64,000 nt of DNA from Pyrocephalus nanus (Eukaryota > Chordata > Aves > Passeriformes > Tyrannidae). The position numbers were made by a program, and so were the translations under genes. The stretch is from assembly GCA_038380795.1 (NCBI GenBank), contig CM076266.1, positions 28,160,145 to 28,224,144 on the forward strand, read 5' to 3'. How positions within the stretch are numbered: position 1 is the stretch's first letter; each line of letters starts with the position of its first letter. This document shows, piece by piece, positions 11,559-22,900 of the stretch. The notes under the pieces are model-generated. The model searched no databases. It was given only the letters and a program-made list of their open reading frames with translations, and was not told where the DNA came from.

Positions 11559-14500
11559 GTAAGGATTCCTAAGAGATTCAAAGAGTTACCTAAAACTTGT
11601 TCCCTGGAGGAGTCATTGCTTGAGAACATTTTGTTGAGTGAAATGCCATTAATTGCCTTGATCAGTTGGATGTGCTCTTGAATTAGAGGGGAATTCTAAA
11701 CCTCTGCATGTGTCTGTTGCTGCCCGAGCTCCTGTTTTGCTGTTCAGCTGCTGATGACTGGAGCCTCCCAAACTTTCCACTGTTATCATCTTGCATTGGC
11801 ATGCTTTCCACCCCCCTCCATTGCACCAGCTCTAGTGTTTGTGCAGTGATGTGTGATGAATGGGATCCAGAAATTTTGTGGGGGTTCAGTTAACTTTATC
11901 TTGGTCACATAACTTTTAGTCTGCATCAGTTTGTTTAACCAGCAGCTATCTCTGGTTTACAATTTATTTTGTAAGTATAGTATATAGAGCAGTTAACACA
12001 AGGTAGAATTGCTTGTTTAAATAATAAATCCAAAACTTTTCAGAGCTTCTCTGAACAGAATGGTTATAAGTGGCACACCAGAGACCTGAATTTACCTACT
12101 AAGTTTTTCACAAAGTAATCTGTAGGTATAGAAAGTTAAGTTTGTACCATGAGATGTTGGTTATATGAAGCTGTGTAAGCAGTGATCATTGTACATCTAT
12201 AATCAGACTTACTCATTCCACTCCTCTATGTGTAAACATAATACTTACCTCTTCTTCTTTAAAATAAACATGTTGTTCAACTTATTACTAAACTAGAATT
12301 GCCTTTTGCAAAAACTTATGCAAGTGATAAATGAAATGCCTGATGTTTGGTTCTATTAAAATCACGTGGCATTTGATGCAAAAGAATTGGAACATTTATG
12401 TCTCTAAGTTGGATTTTAGCCCAAATCCCATGGATTATCTGAAGTCTTTGGCTTTGGCTAGGTTCCACTGAGAAGCAAACAGGAAGTTGCGTACAGCACA
12501 CAGGAGGGTTTGCCCATCAGATTTACAGACGGTGGCATCTGTTGAGCTCTTGGAAGCTGAAGAGCAGCTCATGGAGGGGAGGATGTGACACTCCACTTGC
12601 TAGAAGTGGAGGCTGAATTCAGGGGCCTGGGGCATCACCTCCAGTTCTGTGTGACTAATGACTTGACCTTAAATATTTGTAAGGAATGTAAACATGGGGA
12701 TTTTGTCCTCTAAACTATAGGAAGGCCAGGATGATGAGTCTGATAGAGTTGTTTTGAGGACAAAACAGGCAGGGCAAGGAGAATTGACTGGGTGATACAG
12801 AAGTACGTGCACAGAAGGCACAGCCATAGGAGTTGGGTGCATTAGGTTCCAGTAATACATTTTCACTTGTTGACTGGTGGTTCAAGGAGTGTTGAAGCCA
12901 CACTGTGTATGGGCAGGATGGTACAGGCCCTACAGGTAAATCTGGCTTTATGCGAGTGCTATACTGAGGATAGAAGATAAAAAAAGCAGAGGAAGGGGAC
13001 AGAAGGGAGACTCAGAGTTAATTTTAACAGGTGCATTTTTTCTTGATCAGGTACAAGCAGCACAGCATGATTCTTGTTCCCATGGACACTCCAGGGCTGA
13101 AGCTTTTAAGACCCCTCTCAGTGTTTGGCTACCTAGGTAGGTGATCATATTTATCAGATATATAGATATTAATTTCTTAGCAGTCTCAGAAGCTGCAGTA
13201 ATGCTAATAAATATCGTAGATGAAATAAATCAGTAAAATGCATATATAGAAAAAGCATTGAAGGCTGTGGTTTTATCCTCTGTTTTACTCTGCTGTTCTG
13301 TTTTCTGTCCCTGTAGATGAGATCCATGGAGGACATTTTGAGATACACTTCAAGGATGTGCGAGTGCCTGTCTCCAACATAATCCTGGGTGAGTTTCAGC
13401 ACTAGTTCATTTCTAATACATGTAGCAATGAACCAAGCTTTATGTAACAGTGGTTTATTTAATGAATCATCAGAAGTTATTGTAAACAGCTATGGTCAAT
13501 TGAGCCAGGGTCTCAAACACATGTAAAAGGGAGCCCAATCTTCCTTTAGCAACCCACCTGCTGCTTGAACGTACCTTGTTTAGAGCAGGAGGAAGCAGAG
13601 CAGCTGTGGCTGTCATGCAAATATCACTGCCCTGAAGAAGAGCAAAGCAAAATCTGTCAGTGGCATTCTTCCCCCAAAACCAGTTCTCGTAGACTTTACA
13701 GACTTTTTGAAAGAATGTCCTGCTGTACTCTATGGCCAGTTCTTAGCAGTAGTGAAACAAAGAATAAGCAGCAATGTGACCCTTTGCAGGGAGAACTCTG
13801 TTCTACTTCTCTTACTTAATATAAATCCTGGTTTCTTCTATTGCCTCTGTGCTTCTTTTATTTTGCTTAAAGAGCTTTCTCTCGTGAGTAGCTCTATGAC
13901 CTGGAAACCTCGAAGTCTTCCCTCAGATACTCATTCCAAATCTTATAGATGTATTTTTCCATGGAAGATTAACAAAATCTAATTTCAATCAGGTAAATCA
14001 AACCCTCTCAAAAACCATCTTGGAGTGTGCTTTGTGGTGTAAGTATTTATTAATAGTGTGTCAATATAGATGTGGTTGGAGTAAACAAGCAACAGATCTG
14101 CAAAATAAACTTTTAAGCAACTCGCCTTTACCCCTCTGGTGCTATGAGCGCACTTCTGCTCGGAGCCATGGATCGTTTCAGGAGGGAGTCATGGATCCTT
14201 CATGCGCCTGTTTTTCTTTCCTAACCAGGTGAGGGCAGGGGGTTTGAGATAGCTCAAGGTCGGCTCGGGCCAGGCCGGATTCACCACTGCATGAGGTCCC
14301 TTGGTGCGGCTGAAACTGCTTTAGAGATAATGTGCCAGCGCTCCGCACAGAGGGAGACGTTCGGGAAGAAGCTCTATCAGCACGTAAGCACGTTCCCTGT
14401 CTCAATTCACGCGCTCCAGGCACTGACCTTTGTTCTGCCTACACACAGCCTTGTGACTCTGATAAGGGACACAGCAGTAGATGCGCCCTAACCTTGAATT

Positions 14501-17423
14501 CCTATTCATAAGGCTCCAGGTGGCAAAGGAAAGAATCACATTGCAAGGCTGCCATTTTTAACTATAACCTATGGGATCTTTTTGCCTTCTTTTTTTCCTT
14601 TGCAATGAATTGGATATCCTTTCCTGGATATGAATACAGATTTTGTCACTGCGTGCTTTTCTGTGCTTTCACTGATCTGTATTTTTTCAGGCATACAGCT
14701 TATGTTTCCATAGTTACAGTATAAATTCACCATTTTTATGTATGCATTTTGTCACCTGGATGCCTCCATTTGCAATTGCTGGAGACACTCAGGAGTCTAA
14801 ATTTGACTGAAAATTTTACTTCTTTGATCAATTATTTGTAGTTACTTATGAAAGAACGGAGCAAGGGCATGTTGCGATTTTTGCTCTTATCTTGCTCTGG
14901 AATTGAAATACTGTTTCATGAGGAACTGCTTGCTAAAATAATAAAAATATGACAATTTGCTTTCTATAGGAGGAACCATTTGGTAGTTGGCCTCTCACAT
15001 TTCAAGTGTTCCTCAGTTTTACCCAATAGCTGGGATGACTTTGTAAAAAAACAAGTAAAAAACAAGTAAAAGCAATGGAAAAGCAATGGAAAAGGGAAAC
15101 TGAATTAATAACTCATACAGAGTGTAACAAATTGTTCATACAGATCCAGAAGGAACAACCTTACATATCTATTTTCCAGTCACATCCTTGCCAAACTTCC
15201 ACTCACCACCATAACCTAGAATTGTTCAGAGCTGCATGAGGCACATTCTGTTTTCTCAGGAGCTTGTTTCATTAACAGCCATGTTTGATGAAGCCACAGG
15301 CACGACGTGGAGGCAGCTGCAGAGCCAGAGTAGGTTCTGCACAGCTTGAGGATAACCAAGGAAAAGGTGATGTTGGCAGCTGCTTTGAGTAACAGACACC
15401 CACGGGTAACAGACCCTGGGAGCTGCAGGCAGAAGAGCATGTCTGAACACTCCCTCCCTGGTTCCAACCATCTTTGTTGGCACCAGCTAAGCTGAGCCTC
15501 CAGACTTCGCACTGAATCAGGTGCTGTGCATTTGCTTGTATGTCCTGTGCCTGCCAAGGCTACAATCCCCAGAGCCCCAGGAGAAGTGCGTCCCCGAGGC
15601 TGGCTTAGGCTCCAAACTGCTTTTGCACTGACAAGCATCACACATTTTTTCTACTGTGGTATGGTGTCTGCAGGGGGAAATTAGCCAAGAGGGGCAGGGA
15701 AGGGCTGCCAAGACTGTAATTTCATATTGGATCAAGAGAGCTTCTAATTTATCATCAGGCAGATGCAGCAGGCCCCACCCTGCAGCTGTTCCCCGGGCTC
15801 TGTCACACACCACCACCAGTAGTTTAAGCAAAGTAGAAGGAATTCCTCTCCCCTTTCACCCCACTGTTTTAGACTGGGGCTTGTTACACAGTGAGAGGAC
15901 TGCAAGTGCAGTTAGTGGGTAAAGGAAAGCAGGGAGTAAAAACCAGGCTTTGAAGGACTTCAGGAAAATGGCCAGCATGCAGTGCAGCTGACCAGGACTT
16001 TAAAAGTATACCAGAATCTGCAGTTTTTCCTTTTTAATTCTTTCCTGCCAGAAAAAGAATTGCTCTACCTTGTGTATTTTTTAGTGTTTTATTATTCCTC
16101 ATATTAGATGATTTGCGTCAAACCAGCTTAAATTTGCACACGAGTGTCTCTTAAGTTGACAGAGCATGCATCTGCTGAGGAACAGAGGCATCTTAGGATG
16201 TGCTCAGAGGTATTAAGTAACATTCCTCTTGTTGGCTTTGGTTTCTGCAGGAAGTTGTTGCCCACTGGATTGCTGAGTGCCGCCTCAGCATAGAACAGGC
16301 TCGTCTGCTCACGCTTAAAACAGCCAGGAAGATTGACATGTTGGGCAACAGAAAAGCAAGAAAAGAGGTGAATTGGTGAATTTCTTCTTTTTTTTTTTTT
16401 TTTCTAATTGTAGAGTATGACTTCATGTTGAAAACAGCCTCAATTGTCAGAGGATTGGGGAGTGATCTCAGAAACTTCAAGATGAATCTGTTCAAGCACT
16501 GCTTGCTTATTTCAACATAGTAGGATAGTTTTGGGTGACTGGAAACAGTTTTACCATATCCAGGGAATAGGAACAGCAAAGCCCTCATTCAACCTTGAGA
16601 GGAAGGAATGTACTGTGAAATACTAATCTTCAATAGAGCTGTTAGGTAAATATTCTCACTTGCTTATGAAACTACTACTGATAATATGAGTTCTCTTCTA
16701 ACTACAGGTAGCCATGACCAAAGTGGTTGTCCCACGAGCTGTGCTTAAAGTGATTGACTGTGCAGTTCAAGTGTGTGGTGGAGCCGGAGTTTCTCAGGAT
16801 TTTCCTTTGGCTTTTATGTGAGTAATGGGAGACGTACCTGTAGATTTTAAGCATTCCTTCTAAGATAATTTTATAAACACCAGTCCATGCTGTTTTACCT
16901 CAGGTAGCTTGAAATAATAGTCCATCTGCCTTTAAGCTATAAAACTTAAATTAAACTCTAAAATCGATTGGTTTTAGTCCAATTACCCTTATAAAAAAAA
17001 ACACACAAAAAAAAAACCAAAACAGAACCTGGCCTAAAATATTTCTTATCAGCAGCAAAGAGGATCTGTGTCTAAAGCTTGATCTTATCCCTTATGGCCT
17101 TGGGGAGAAGCAGTACTTCTGAATTCCCACCCATCTAAACCCTGCCAGGAAGATTTTGTTGCAGTATCTCCTGTGTGATAGCGCTTTTCCAAGAAACCCC
17201 TGTCAGAAGAGTACTGTGGTAAAGCCAGTGCTGAGCTCCTGCTGTCAGACCCTCTGGCTGCTGTGGCAGGGTCAGAAACCTGCCCCTAATTCAGCTCTCC
17301 CCACACAGGTTTGCGTATATCCGGACTTTGCGCCTGGCAGATGGGCCTGATGAAGTTCATCTCTCAACTATTGCAAGGTGGGAACTGCTTGACCAGTCAA
17401 AGAAGCTCACTGCAAAAATCTAA
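11492..17423 (+). CDS. ACAD11: ACAD11, acyl-CoA dehydrogenase family member 11, C-terminal 240 residues (seven exons)
   Basis: Seven exons (11492-11558, 13051-13136, 13317-13388, 14229-14383, 16251-16367, 16708-16817, 17309-17423) join in one frame with GT-AG borders and end at TAA 17421-17423. They encode the C-terminal half of the acyl-CoA dehydrogenase domain: [59 protein letters not shown] and [11 protein letters not shown] follow the human protein (about 780 residues, recalled from memory) almost without gaps. The family protein is a flavoenzyme that oxidises long-chain acyl-CoAs in mitochondria or peroxisomes and carries an N-terminal kinase-like domain. That N-terminal part lies left of the window. 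No frame break is seen. The gene hosts ACKR4 in its upstream intron and converges on DNAJC13. Confidence 0.96.
11559..13050 (+). other. ACAD11 intron
   Basis: A 1.5-kb intron. I see no repeat, exon or RNA gene in it. Confidence 0.6.
13051..13136 (+). CDS. ACAD11: ACAD11 exon 2 of window
   Basis: Encodes [19 protein letters not shown] and RPLSVFGYL. Acceptor ttgatcag, donor gtaggt. The first base completes Arg and the last base opens an Asp codon finished by the next exon. Confidence 0.95.
13317..13388 (+). CDS. ACAD11: ACAD11 exon 3 of window
   Basis: Encodes [20 protein letters not shown] and IIL, the beta-domain segment before the C-terminal helices. Acceptor ccctgtag, donor gtgagt. Only 180 bp of intron separate it from the previous exon. 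Confidence 0.95.
13389..14228 (+). other. ACAD11 intron
   Basis: An 840-bp intron without recognisable content. The overlapping open frames at 13565-13982 have no recognisable protein similarity. Confidence 0.6.
14229..14383 (+). CDS. ACAD11: ACAD11 exon 4 of window
   Basis: Encodes [20 protein letters not shown] and on to FGKKLYQH. This is the conserved helix-domain entry of acyl-CoA dehydrogenases (GRGF...[10 protein letters not shown]). It starts with GT of a split Gly codon and ends on a codon boundary at donor gtaagc. Confidence 0.95.
14384..16250 (+). other. ACAD11 intron
   Basis: A 1.87-kb intron. It contains two adjacent short tandem duplications at 15045-15094 (an aaacaagtaaa unit, then an agcaatggaaa unit). 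Open frames at 15216-15922 are not supported as genes. Confidence 0.6.
15045..15094. repeat. Two abutting short tandem duplications
   Basis: aaacaagtaaa occurs twice and is followed directly by agcaatggaaa twice. These are probably replication-slippage products. Confidence 0.6.
16251..16367 (+). CDS. ACAD11: ACAD11 exon 5 of window
   Basis: Encodes 39 whole codons, [20 protein letters not shown] through RKARKE. Acceptor tttctgcag, donor gtgaat. A run of 18 T's follows in the intron at 16386-16403. Confidence 0.95.
16708..16817 (+). CDS. ACAD11: ACAD11 exon 6 of window
   Basis: Encodes [20 protein letters not shown] and [17 protein letters not shown]. It holds the CGGAG glycine-rich motif typical of the C-terminal dehydrogenase domain. 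The last Met codon is split AT|G. Confidence 0.95.
16818..17308 (+). other. Last ACAD11 intron
   Basis: A 491-bp intron with an A/C-rich low-complexity stretch near 16993-17019. Nothing else is seen. Confidence 0.6.
17309..17423 (+). CDS. ACAD11: ACAD11 terminal coding exon
   Basis: Encodes [20 protein letters not shown] and on to KKLTAKI followed by TAA. The LADGPDEVH motif is invariant in the family and the C-terminal LTAKI matches the human ending. Confidence 0.96.
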
Positions 17424-17675
17424 CGGCAGCACAGAGCCTTCTCGAATGGATGGAATGGAAAATTTAGGGAAGGGTTTTTTTCCAGAGCAGTAATGTTGTT
17501 TAAAGTAAAACTGAATGAATACAAAATCTTGATTCTAACATGAAGCAGTTCTTCTGTCTTTACTTATAATCATTACACTTTAGAATCAGGGGCTTGCTTT
17601 TAAGAATTTGCAGAATAAATAACAACTTCTCTGGGTTCTTTGTAACACTAAATAAAATCTGTTTTTTAACAGGCC
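17424..17675 (+). other. ACAD11: ACAD11 3' UTR (end approximate)
   Basis: Noncoding sequence after the stop. Two AATAAA hexamers occur at 17614-17619 and 17651-17656. The second is followed by a T/GT-rich stretch (tgttttttttgttctg) of the kind that supports cleavage, so I place the end near 17675. Confidence 0.6.
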
Positions 17676-19129
17676 TAAACTGTTTTTTTTGTTCTGACCC
17701 AAAGCCCTTTATCCTTTTATTGTAGGCAAAGCAGTTTTGAGTCAGAAGTCCCACACAGTTCATTGCAAGCTAGGCTAAAATTTTAATTTTTGATTAAATG
17801 ACAAACATTGAAGGTAATGCCTTTCTTTCCCTTTTCCAAAGCTGAGCTGTACTCCAACCCTCTCTCCTCCCCAGTTCCTGCTCTCAGCTGCCCTCCTAGT
17901 CCTAAGGGTACATTCAGTCCTTCCCCCAGCTCCCCCTCAAGTGAAGCTCAGGGCAGCACAGGAAACTAGGGTCAGTGTGTAGCTAGGCCAGTTTTGTCTG
18001 CTACTCCTTGCTTCTTTGCTGTGTTTCTCCAACTGGATCTCCTCACATTTTTTTCTTATTGGTGTCCCTTTTGTCTTACCTTGCATCTTTACTTGTCTCC
18101 TTTTGTGCATCCTCACAAGCCTCCTCCTGTCTCCTGCTCCAAGGTACTCCCACCCTTAAATATTTATGTCTAAGCACAGTTTGCACCTTCCCCCTCCACG
18201 GAGCTGAAGTTTTGGCTGGCACCAGCAGTGACAGACATGGGGCAGTTCGTGGCCTCCTCTGCTACCGAAACAGGCTCTGCCATTTATGCCCAACACACCT
18301 TTATGGAGTTCTCAAAGGTCAGAGTTCCTCAGCTCTGCTCCTGTAACAATCCTCTTCAACATTAGTTACTTACAAGAGAACTTGCCCCTGCAGGAACAGA
18401 ACCAGGCAGATCACAGCATATTGTGCCATTGGTAGCCCTACTTCCTGTCAAGTTAGGATAATCACTTTTCAACTTATACAGGACTGATCAACATTTAACT
18501 TAAGGGTTCACAAGTGTTTACTGTTTGTATGAACAAACAAGCCCCCCCTCCACGTTCCTCCCTGCTGGAGCTTGGAGAGAACCCACTCTGCTTGGCTCAG
18601 TCTTCGGGGTGAGGCTGCAGCCAGTTCTGTCCTTGAGCCCACAGCTGAGTGTTCACCTTTCAGGTGAACACTCAGCTGTGGGCTCAAGGACAGAACTGCT
18701 GCTGTAGTCAGTCAGGGTGGTACACAGGGTGCTAAAGAGTACCTGAAGCTGGAGACACTCCTCAAAGTTTCTTACCTCATATTGATTCATTATACTTAAA
18801 AACAAGATTATAATCTCTTTAGGGAAAGCAGTAATTCTTGTTTACACTTCCATCCACCTTAGTTTCCTCTCGTTTCCTGCCAAGAATGTTTCCTAAGAAG
18901 TGGAGAGCATTATCCAAGTCGGTGGCTGAAATGCACTTCAAATACAAAATCACCTACACTGTATGTGGTTCAGGAGTTGTGCTCCCGGCTGTCAAAACCT
19001 GCACAGTGTGTTTTTCCAATGAAGAATACCCAGGATCCCTATTTAGCCATGTTCCAAGTAGGATCTCTGACCACACTCATTTCCTACACCCTCAAAGGAC
19101 AGCTACACAAGAACAACACCTTTATCTCA
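17676..19129. other. Spacer between convergent ACAD11 and DNAJC13 3' ends
   Basis: About 1.45 kb of sequence without a supported gene. It includes a C/T-rich stretch at about 17820-18200 and the perfect inverted repeat at 18622-18698. Its length depends on the two approximate poly(A) sites. Confidence 0.6.
18622..18698. repeat. Perfect 37-bp inverted repeat with 3-bp loop
   Basis: The left arm 18622-18658 (cagttctgtccttgag...ttcacct) and the right arm 18662-18698 (aggtgaac...ggacagaactg) are exact reverse complements. They are separated only by ttc at 18659-18661. The total is 77 bp. No mismatch was found in the arms and pairing stops at the next base outward. Confidence 0.95.
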
Positions 19130-19870
19130 TTAACAAGGCTCTTAATTCCCTTTATTTTAAAATTTTATGTACATATGAATGATCTGTATAATGTACACTC
19201 AATATAGAAAGTTTTTATATACTGGATAATGTATAGAACATTTCACAATTACACTAATTTCTTACATAACATGTCAACTTTAAGGTTTTTTTTTTGCTGA
19301 AGCTTTGTCAATTTGGTCAAGCCAGTTATACATACGAATGTCTAATGCTGTTTGATCTGAGGAAGAAGATAATGTTAATGATTAAGGACATGAGTGAACT
19401 GGTGCAGAGACAAAACCTTTTGCAGGTCATGTTCAATGGGAGTGATCACATCAGACTGAGAAAAGAAGGGATGCCTGTTTAGTGGGGGTTGGTGAGGTCA
19501 AAGTTATTTTAGCCCAATTCCTCTAGACTGTAGCTCAACTCCAGTCATGCTAATTCATAAAATATAAAAACTAGGAAAGTTTGATTCACAGTCTTGTAAA
19601 CAAATATAAAGGAACAAAATGTGCTTATGTACAACAAGAAAAAATTCTTGTGTACCCATTTCAGCTGATCCACAGAGTGCTTTCTTGTGTTACAGTGTGG
19701 TAGTTAGAATCACTGACTTTTTCCTAGAAAAAAAAAGTCATAGAAAAAAGGAATAACACTGTCATAAACACCCAGCAAGGCAGTAAGTTCACTTCAATGT
19801 ATTGGAGGAAAGTGCAGTTCCTCATCACTGGCCTGTCTGCCTTTGTCTCTTTCACAAGGATTTCCAGTCC
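19130..19870 (-). other. DNAJC13: DNAJC13 3' UTR (end approximate)
   Basis: Noncoding sequence after the TAA at 19873-19871. On the - strand an AATAAA hexamer lies at 19156-19151 (TTTATT on +), about 715 bases past the stop, so cleavage near 19130 is plausible. No other hexamer was judged better, but 3'-end data would be needed to confirm it. Confidence 0.5.
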
Positions 19871-19968
19871 TTAGCTGACATCTCCCACTTCGTTGTCTAC
19901 CGGGGGTGGTACGTTGGGCATTACAGATGACGTTGTCCCTGCAGTAAGGTAACCAGCAACTCCAGGGC
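19871..19968 (-). CDS. DNAJC13: DNAJC13 terminal coding exon
   Basis: Completes Gly, then encodes [20 protein letters not shown] to DNEVGDVS, followed by TAA at 19873-19871. The Pro-rich tail (VPPPVD) matches human. The stop takes the place of the human Tyr in a ...GYQT ending, as I recall it. Confidence 0.94.
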
Positions 19969-22900
19969 CTTTCGGGAAGGAAACAAACACCGGCGATTAG
20001 TTTGCATTCTGCAGGCTGATTGAACAGCTTTATTCCCTCTGGTAACACATCATCTAAGTCAACCAGACACCTTACACAAGAACACTTAGGGGTTTTTGTT
20101 TAGATTCTTTAAAGTCTAGGAACACTAGGAACTAAGTGGAGTAGCTCATGGAGGCCATTCCTGGACTTGCTCAGTGTTTTTTTGTTCTGGTATGCCAAAT
20201 AAGTTACAAAAGAACCCCAACCACCAGCATTACCCATCTCACCTTCCAGCACGGAAGCAGCAGTAAAGAGGGGGTGGCCTTCCTTTGCTAAGGAAAGGCC
20301 CTACCAGAAGTGAAGTAAATTCGGGCATGTGTTTCAGTCCTGGGCTCCTCATATATGCTTTCGGGGTTGTAAAGGTTTTTCCCAGCTGCATATTCCAAGG
20401 AAGCTCAATGGGGTGCCCCATGAAGGAGCAGAACTGTCTAAAGCTTGTCTAGGTGGCATTTTGTGCCTTCAGTTAGGAAAAAGTAACAGCATTCTTAGAA
20501 TACACAAACTATGTACTGGAGATGCAGAACTCCTTACAATTAGTAAATCTTCATTTTGATTACTATGGGGCAGTTAGTTTTGCACTGCAGGCAAAGCCCC
20601 TCCCTCAAAGCTTGGAAATAAAAATTTAATCATATAGAAACTTTCAACAAATGCGATAAAAACTCACATTGCAGCAAGAGGTGTTTGAACAGTGACTAAT
20701 GACTGCAGAAAACTGCTCATGCACAGCATGTTTGTGCACCAATACAGTGATCAACTCGGTATTAGACCTCCAGCCTACACTCCCAACATTCAACATGGTG
20801 AATTCTGCTGGGTCCTGTACTCTCCCCACTTAAGCCATCCTCACAGAGTTCTCCCAAATTTACTATCCCTTCCTGCCCCACCCTCCTCCTCAACTACATC
20901 CCTGAGCCAGAACAGCCTTGTGAACAACCCTACACTACTAATGTGAGGAAGAGAGCAAATCAAGCAGTGCCTTTGGTATTTAAAAGCTCTCTGCCTTCAG
21001 GAGGGGATCTCTCCTTGCCAGCCCACTGGAGGCACCTGCCAAAAGCCACACCCACTGTTACATGTCCTAGTGCAAAAATCCCCCGTAGTTATCTTGTGGC
21101 TCAAACTTTTCCATTAGGGAGGATTCCTAACATAGTTCAGAAGTTCAGTTCCTGTGTAGTACCAGCAAGTACCAGCCACTGCAGTTATCAGTGTCCTGCT
21201 CCTGTGTGCTCGAAGAGGGCAAGTTTATCGGTGTTTGGCAGTTTGGGACCAGGCATTTGTCACAGCTCTAAGACATGCATCTGTTGCTTGGAATGCAGCA
21301 AGTGCAGCGTGCGTTCTATGAGATGGTATCTACCTGCTTTAGAGAGCTACACAGAAGTTAGCAAGCTGCCTGACAGAGCAGATCTAAAGCCCACTTCTCA
21401 GGTGAAGGGGACTGCTGCCAGTTAGAAGGGAAGGAGAAGAGACACCTGAGGGAAGAGAAATAAGCAAGGGAAGTTTCAAGGGAAGTGCAAATAGCAAAGC
21501 AATTTGAAGCAAGACATAAGGCAGAATACAAGATAAGAGAGGTTAAAAATAAAGCTTTTAGTTTGATTTCCATCTACACTTTGCATTTGTACAGCATCTT
21601 CATTCTACATTGGCAAGCACTTAAACATTAGGCAATTTAAAAGCAGCACAGGCCTTAAGGCAGTTGGAAAGCTATACTGACCCTGGTCTCAAGTCTGACC
21701 ACATCTGGTATAGTTTCAGTTCTTGGCCAGTAATAAGCCAGCATTTTCTTCATATTTCTACATTTATGGTATTTATGAAAGACCAAGGAAATTCAGTACC
21801 AACCGAATCAGGTGTTTTTTGTCAAAATGGCATTAAATTGTACAATAAACAGAGAACTCTTGTTCAGAGCTAAAGCACAGAGTCTTTTCTATGTGGAAAA
21901 ATGCATCAAATGTTGCAATATACCTGCTCTCAAAGTCTAAGCATCTGCTTCTAGAGCATGTAATTCTGACCTGAAAGACCTTGCTTCATTTTCTCAAAAT
22001 ACATGTCAGTATCTTGCAAGAAAAACTTCGGGCATCTGATTTATACCTCACTAGTTCAGTTAGGCTCAAAAGCTTTACCAGGACTCCTAGAGTGGGTTAG
22101 GTGAGAAAGTTCCATGCGACACATGGATGTGTTCTTACCAGCTTATCACAAAGGACCTTAAAACATCACCTGGGAGGCAAAGCTCTCAAGACCAAATGAT
22201 TGTTCAGCTGATGGCCACTGAGGAGTCAAGAGTTTATATCATGTATTGCTTTAGATAAAGTTTGCTACAATGTCATTACTTGCTATATCTGAAATACGTG
22301 ATAGAAAGTTTTGGACTGTGATAACGTGTCTATCAAGTGCTGCACAGCAGTGAAAGAAGAACCACAATTCATTTCACTGTGATGTAACTGTTCTAGGATT
22401 GTGTCTGCTCCGTGCCATTAACATCAACAAGGTTCTCATCAGTTGCTATCCTTTGCGTGTGCAGCACACACAGCTAAAACGCTCTTCTACACTGCCAGTG
22501 GGACTGAGGTGGCACCCCTGGGGTGCCATTTTGATCTTCGTGGCACCACAGTGGGGGACTCACCCAGGGTGCACCACTGCTGCAGTCAAGTGTATGCCAC
22601 CAGCTCCACGTACACAGGCACCAGGCCATCTTGCCAGTGCACTGAGTCTGCCTGGAATACAGCCTCAAACTCCAAGCTATTAACATTCCAACTTTTCCAA
22701 TACTACAACTGCCTGCCTAACGCTAAAGTGGTGTAATTCACATGGCCAGTTAATACAGGCAGTGTAAGTGATTTTGAAGACAGTTTGTTCCTCCCTCCAA
22801 CCTTGGACAACCATGTGTTCTAGGACTGAAGTAGACTGATCCTGAGAAAGTACAGAAAGCTACTGTCATTCATTAGTTCCAATTACATCTCTGCTTTATC

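Noticed and set aside
15216..15831. Overlapping 141- and 104-codon frames on the - strand in an ACAD11 intron
   Set aside because: The frames compete with each other, show no family motifs and sit in a locally GC-richer patch where long chance frames are expected.
18622..18698. MicroRNA precursor reading of the inverted repeat
   Set aside because: A 3-base loop and perfect pairing over 37 bp do not resemble a normal pre-miRNA, which has a larger loop and bulges.
20943..21425. 160-codon open frame on the + strand in the last DNAJC13 intron
   Set aside because: No recognisable domain, a low-complexity Ser/Pro/Cys-rich composition, and it lies antisense in an intron. Length alone is not evidence.
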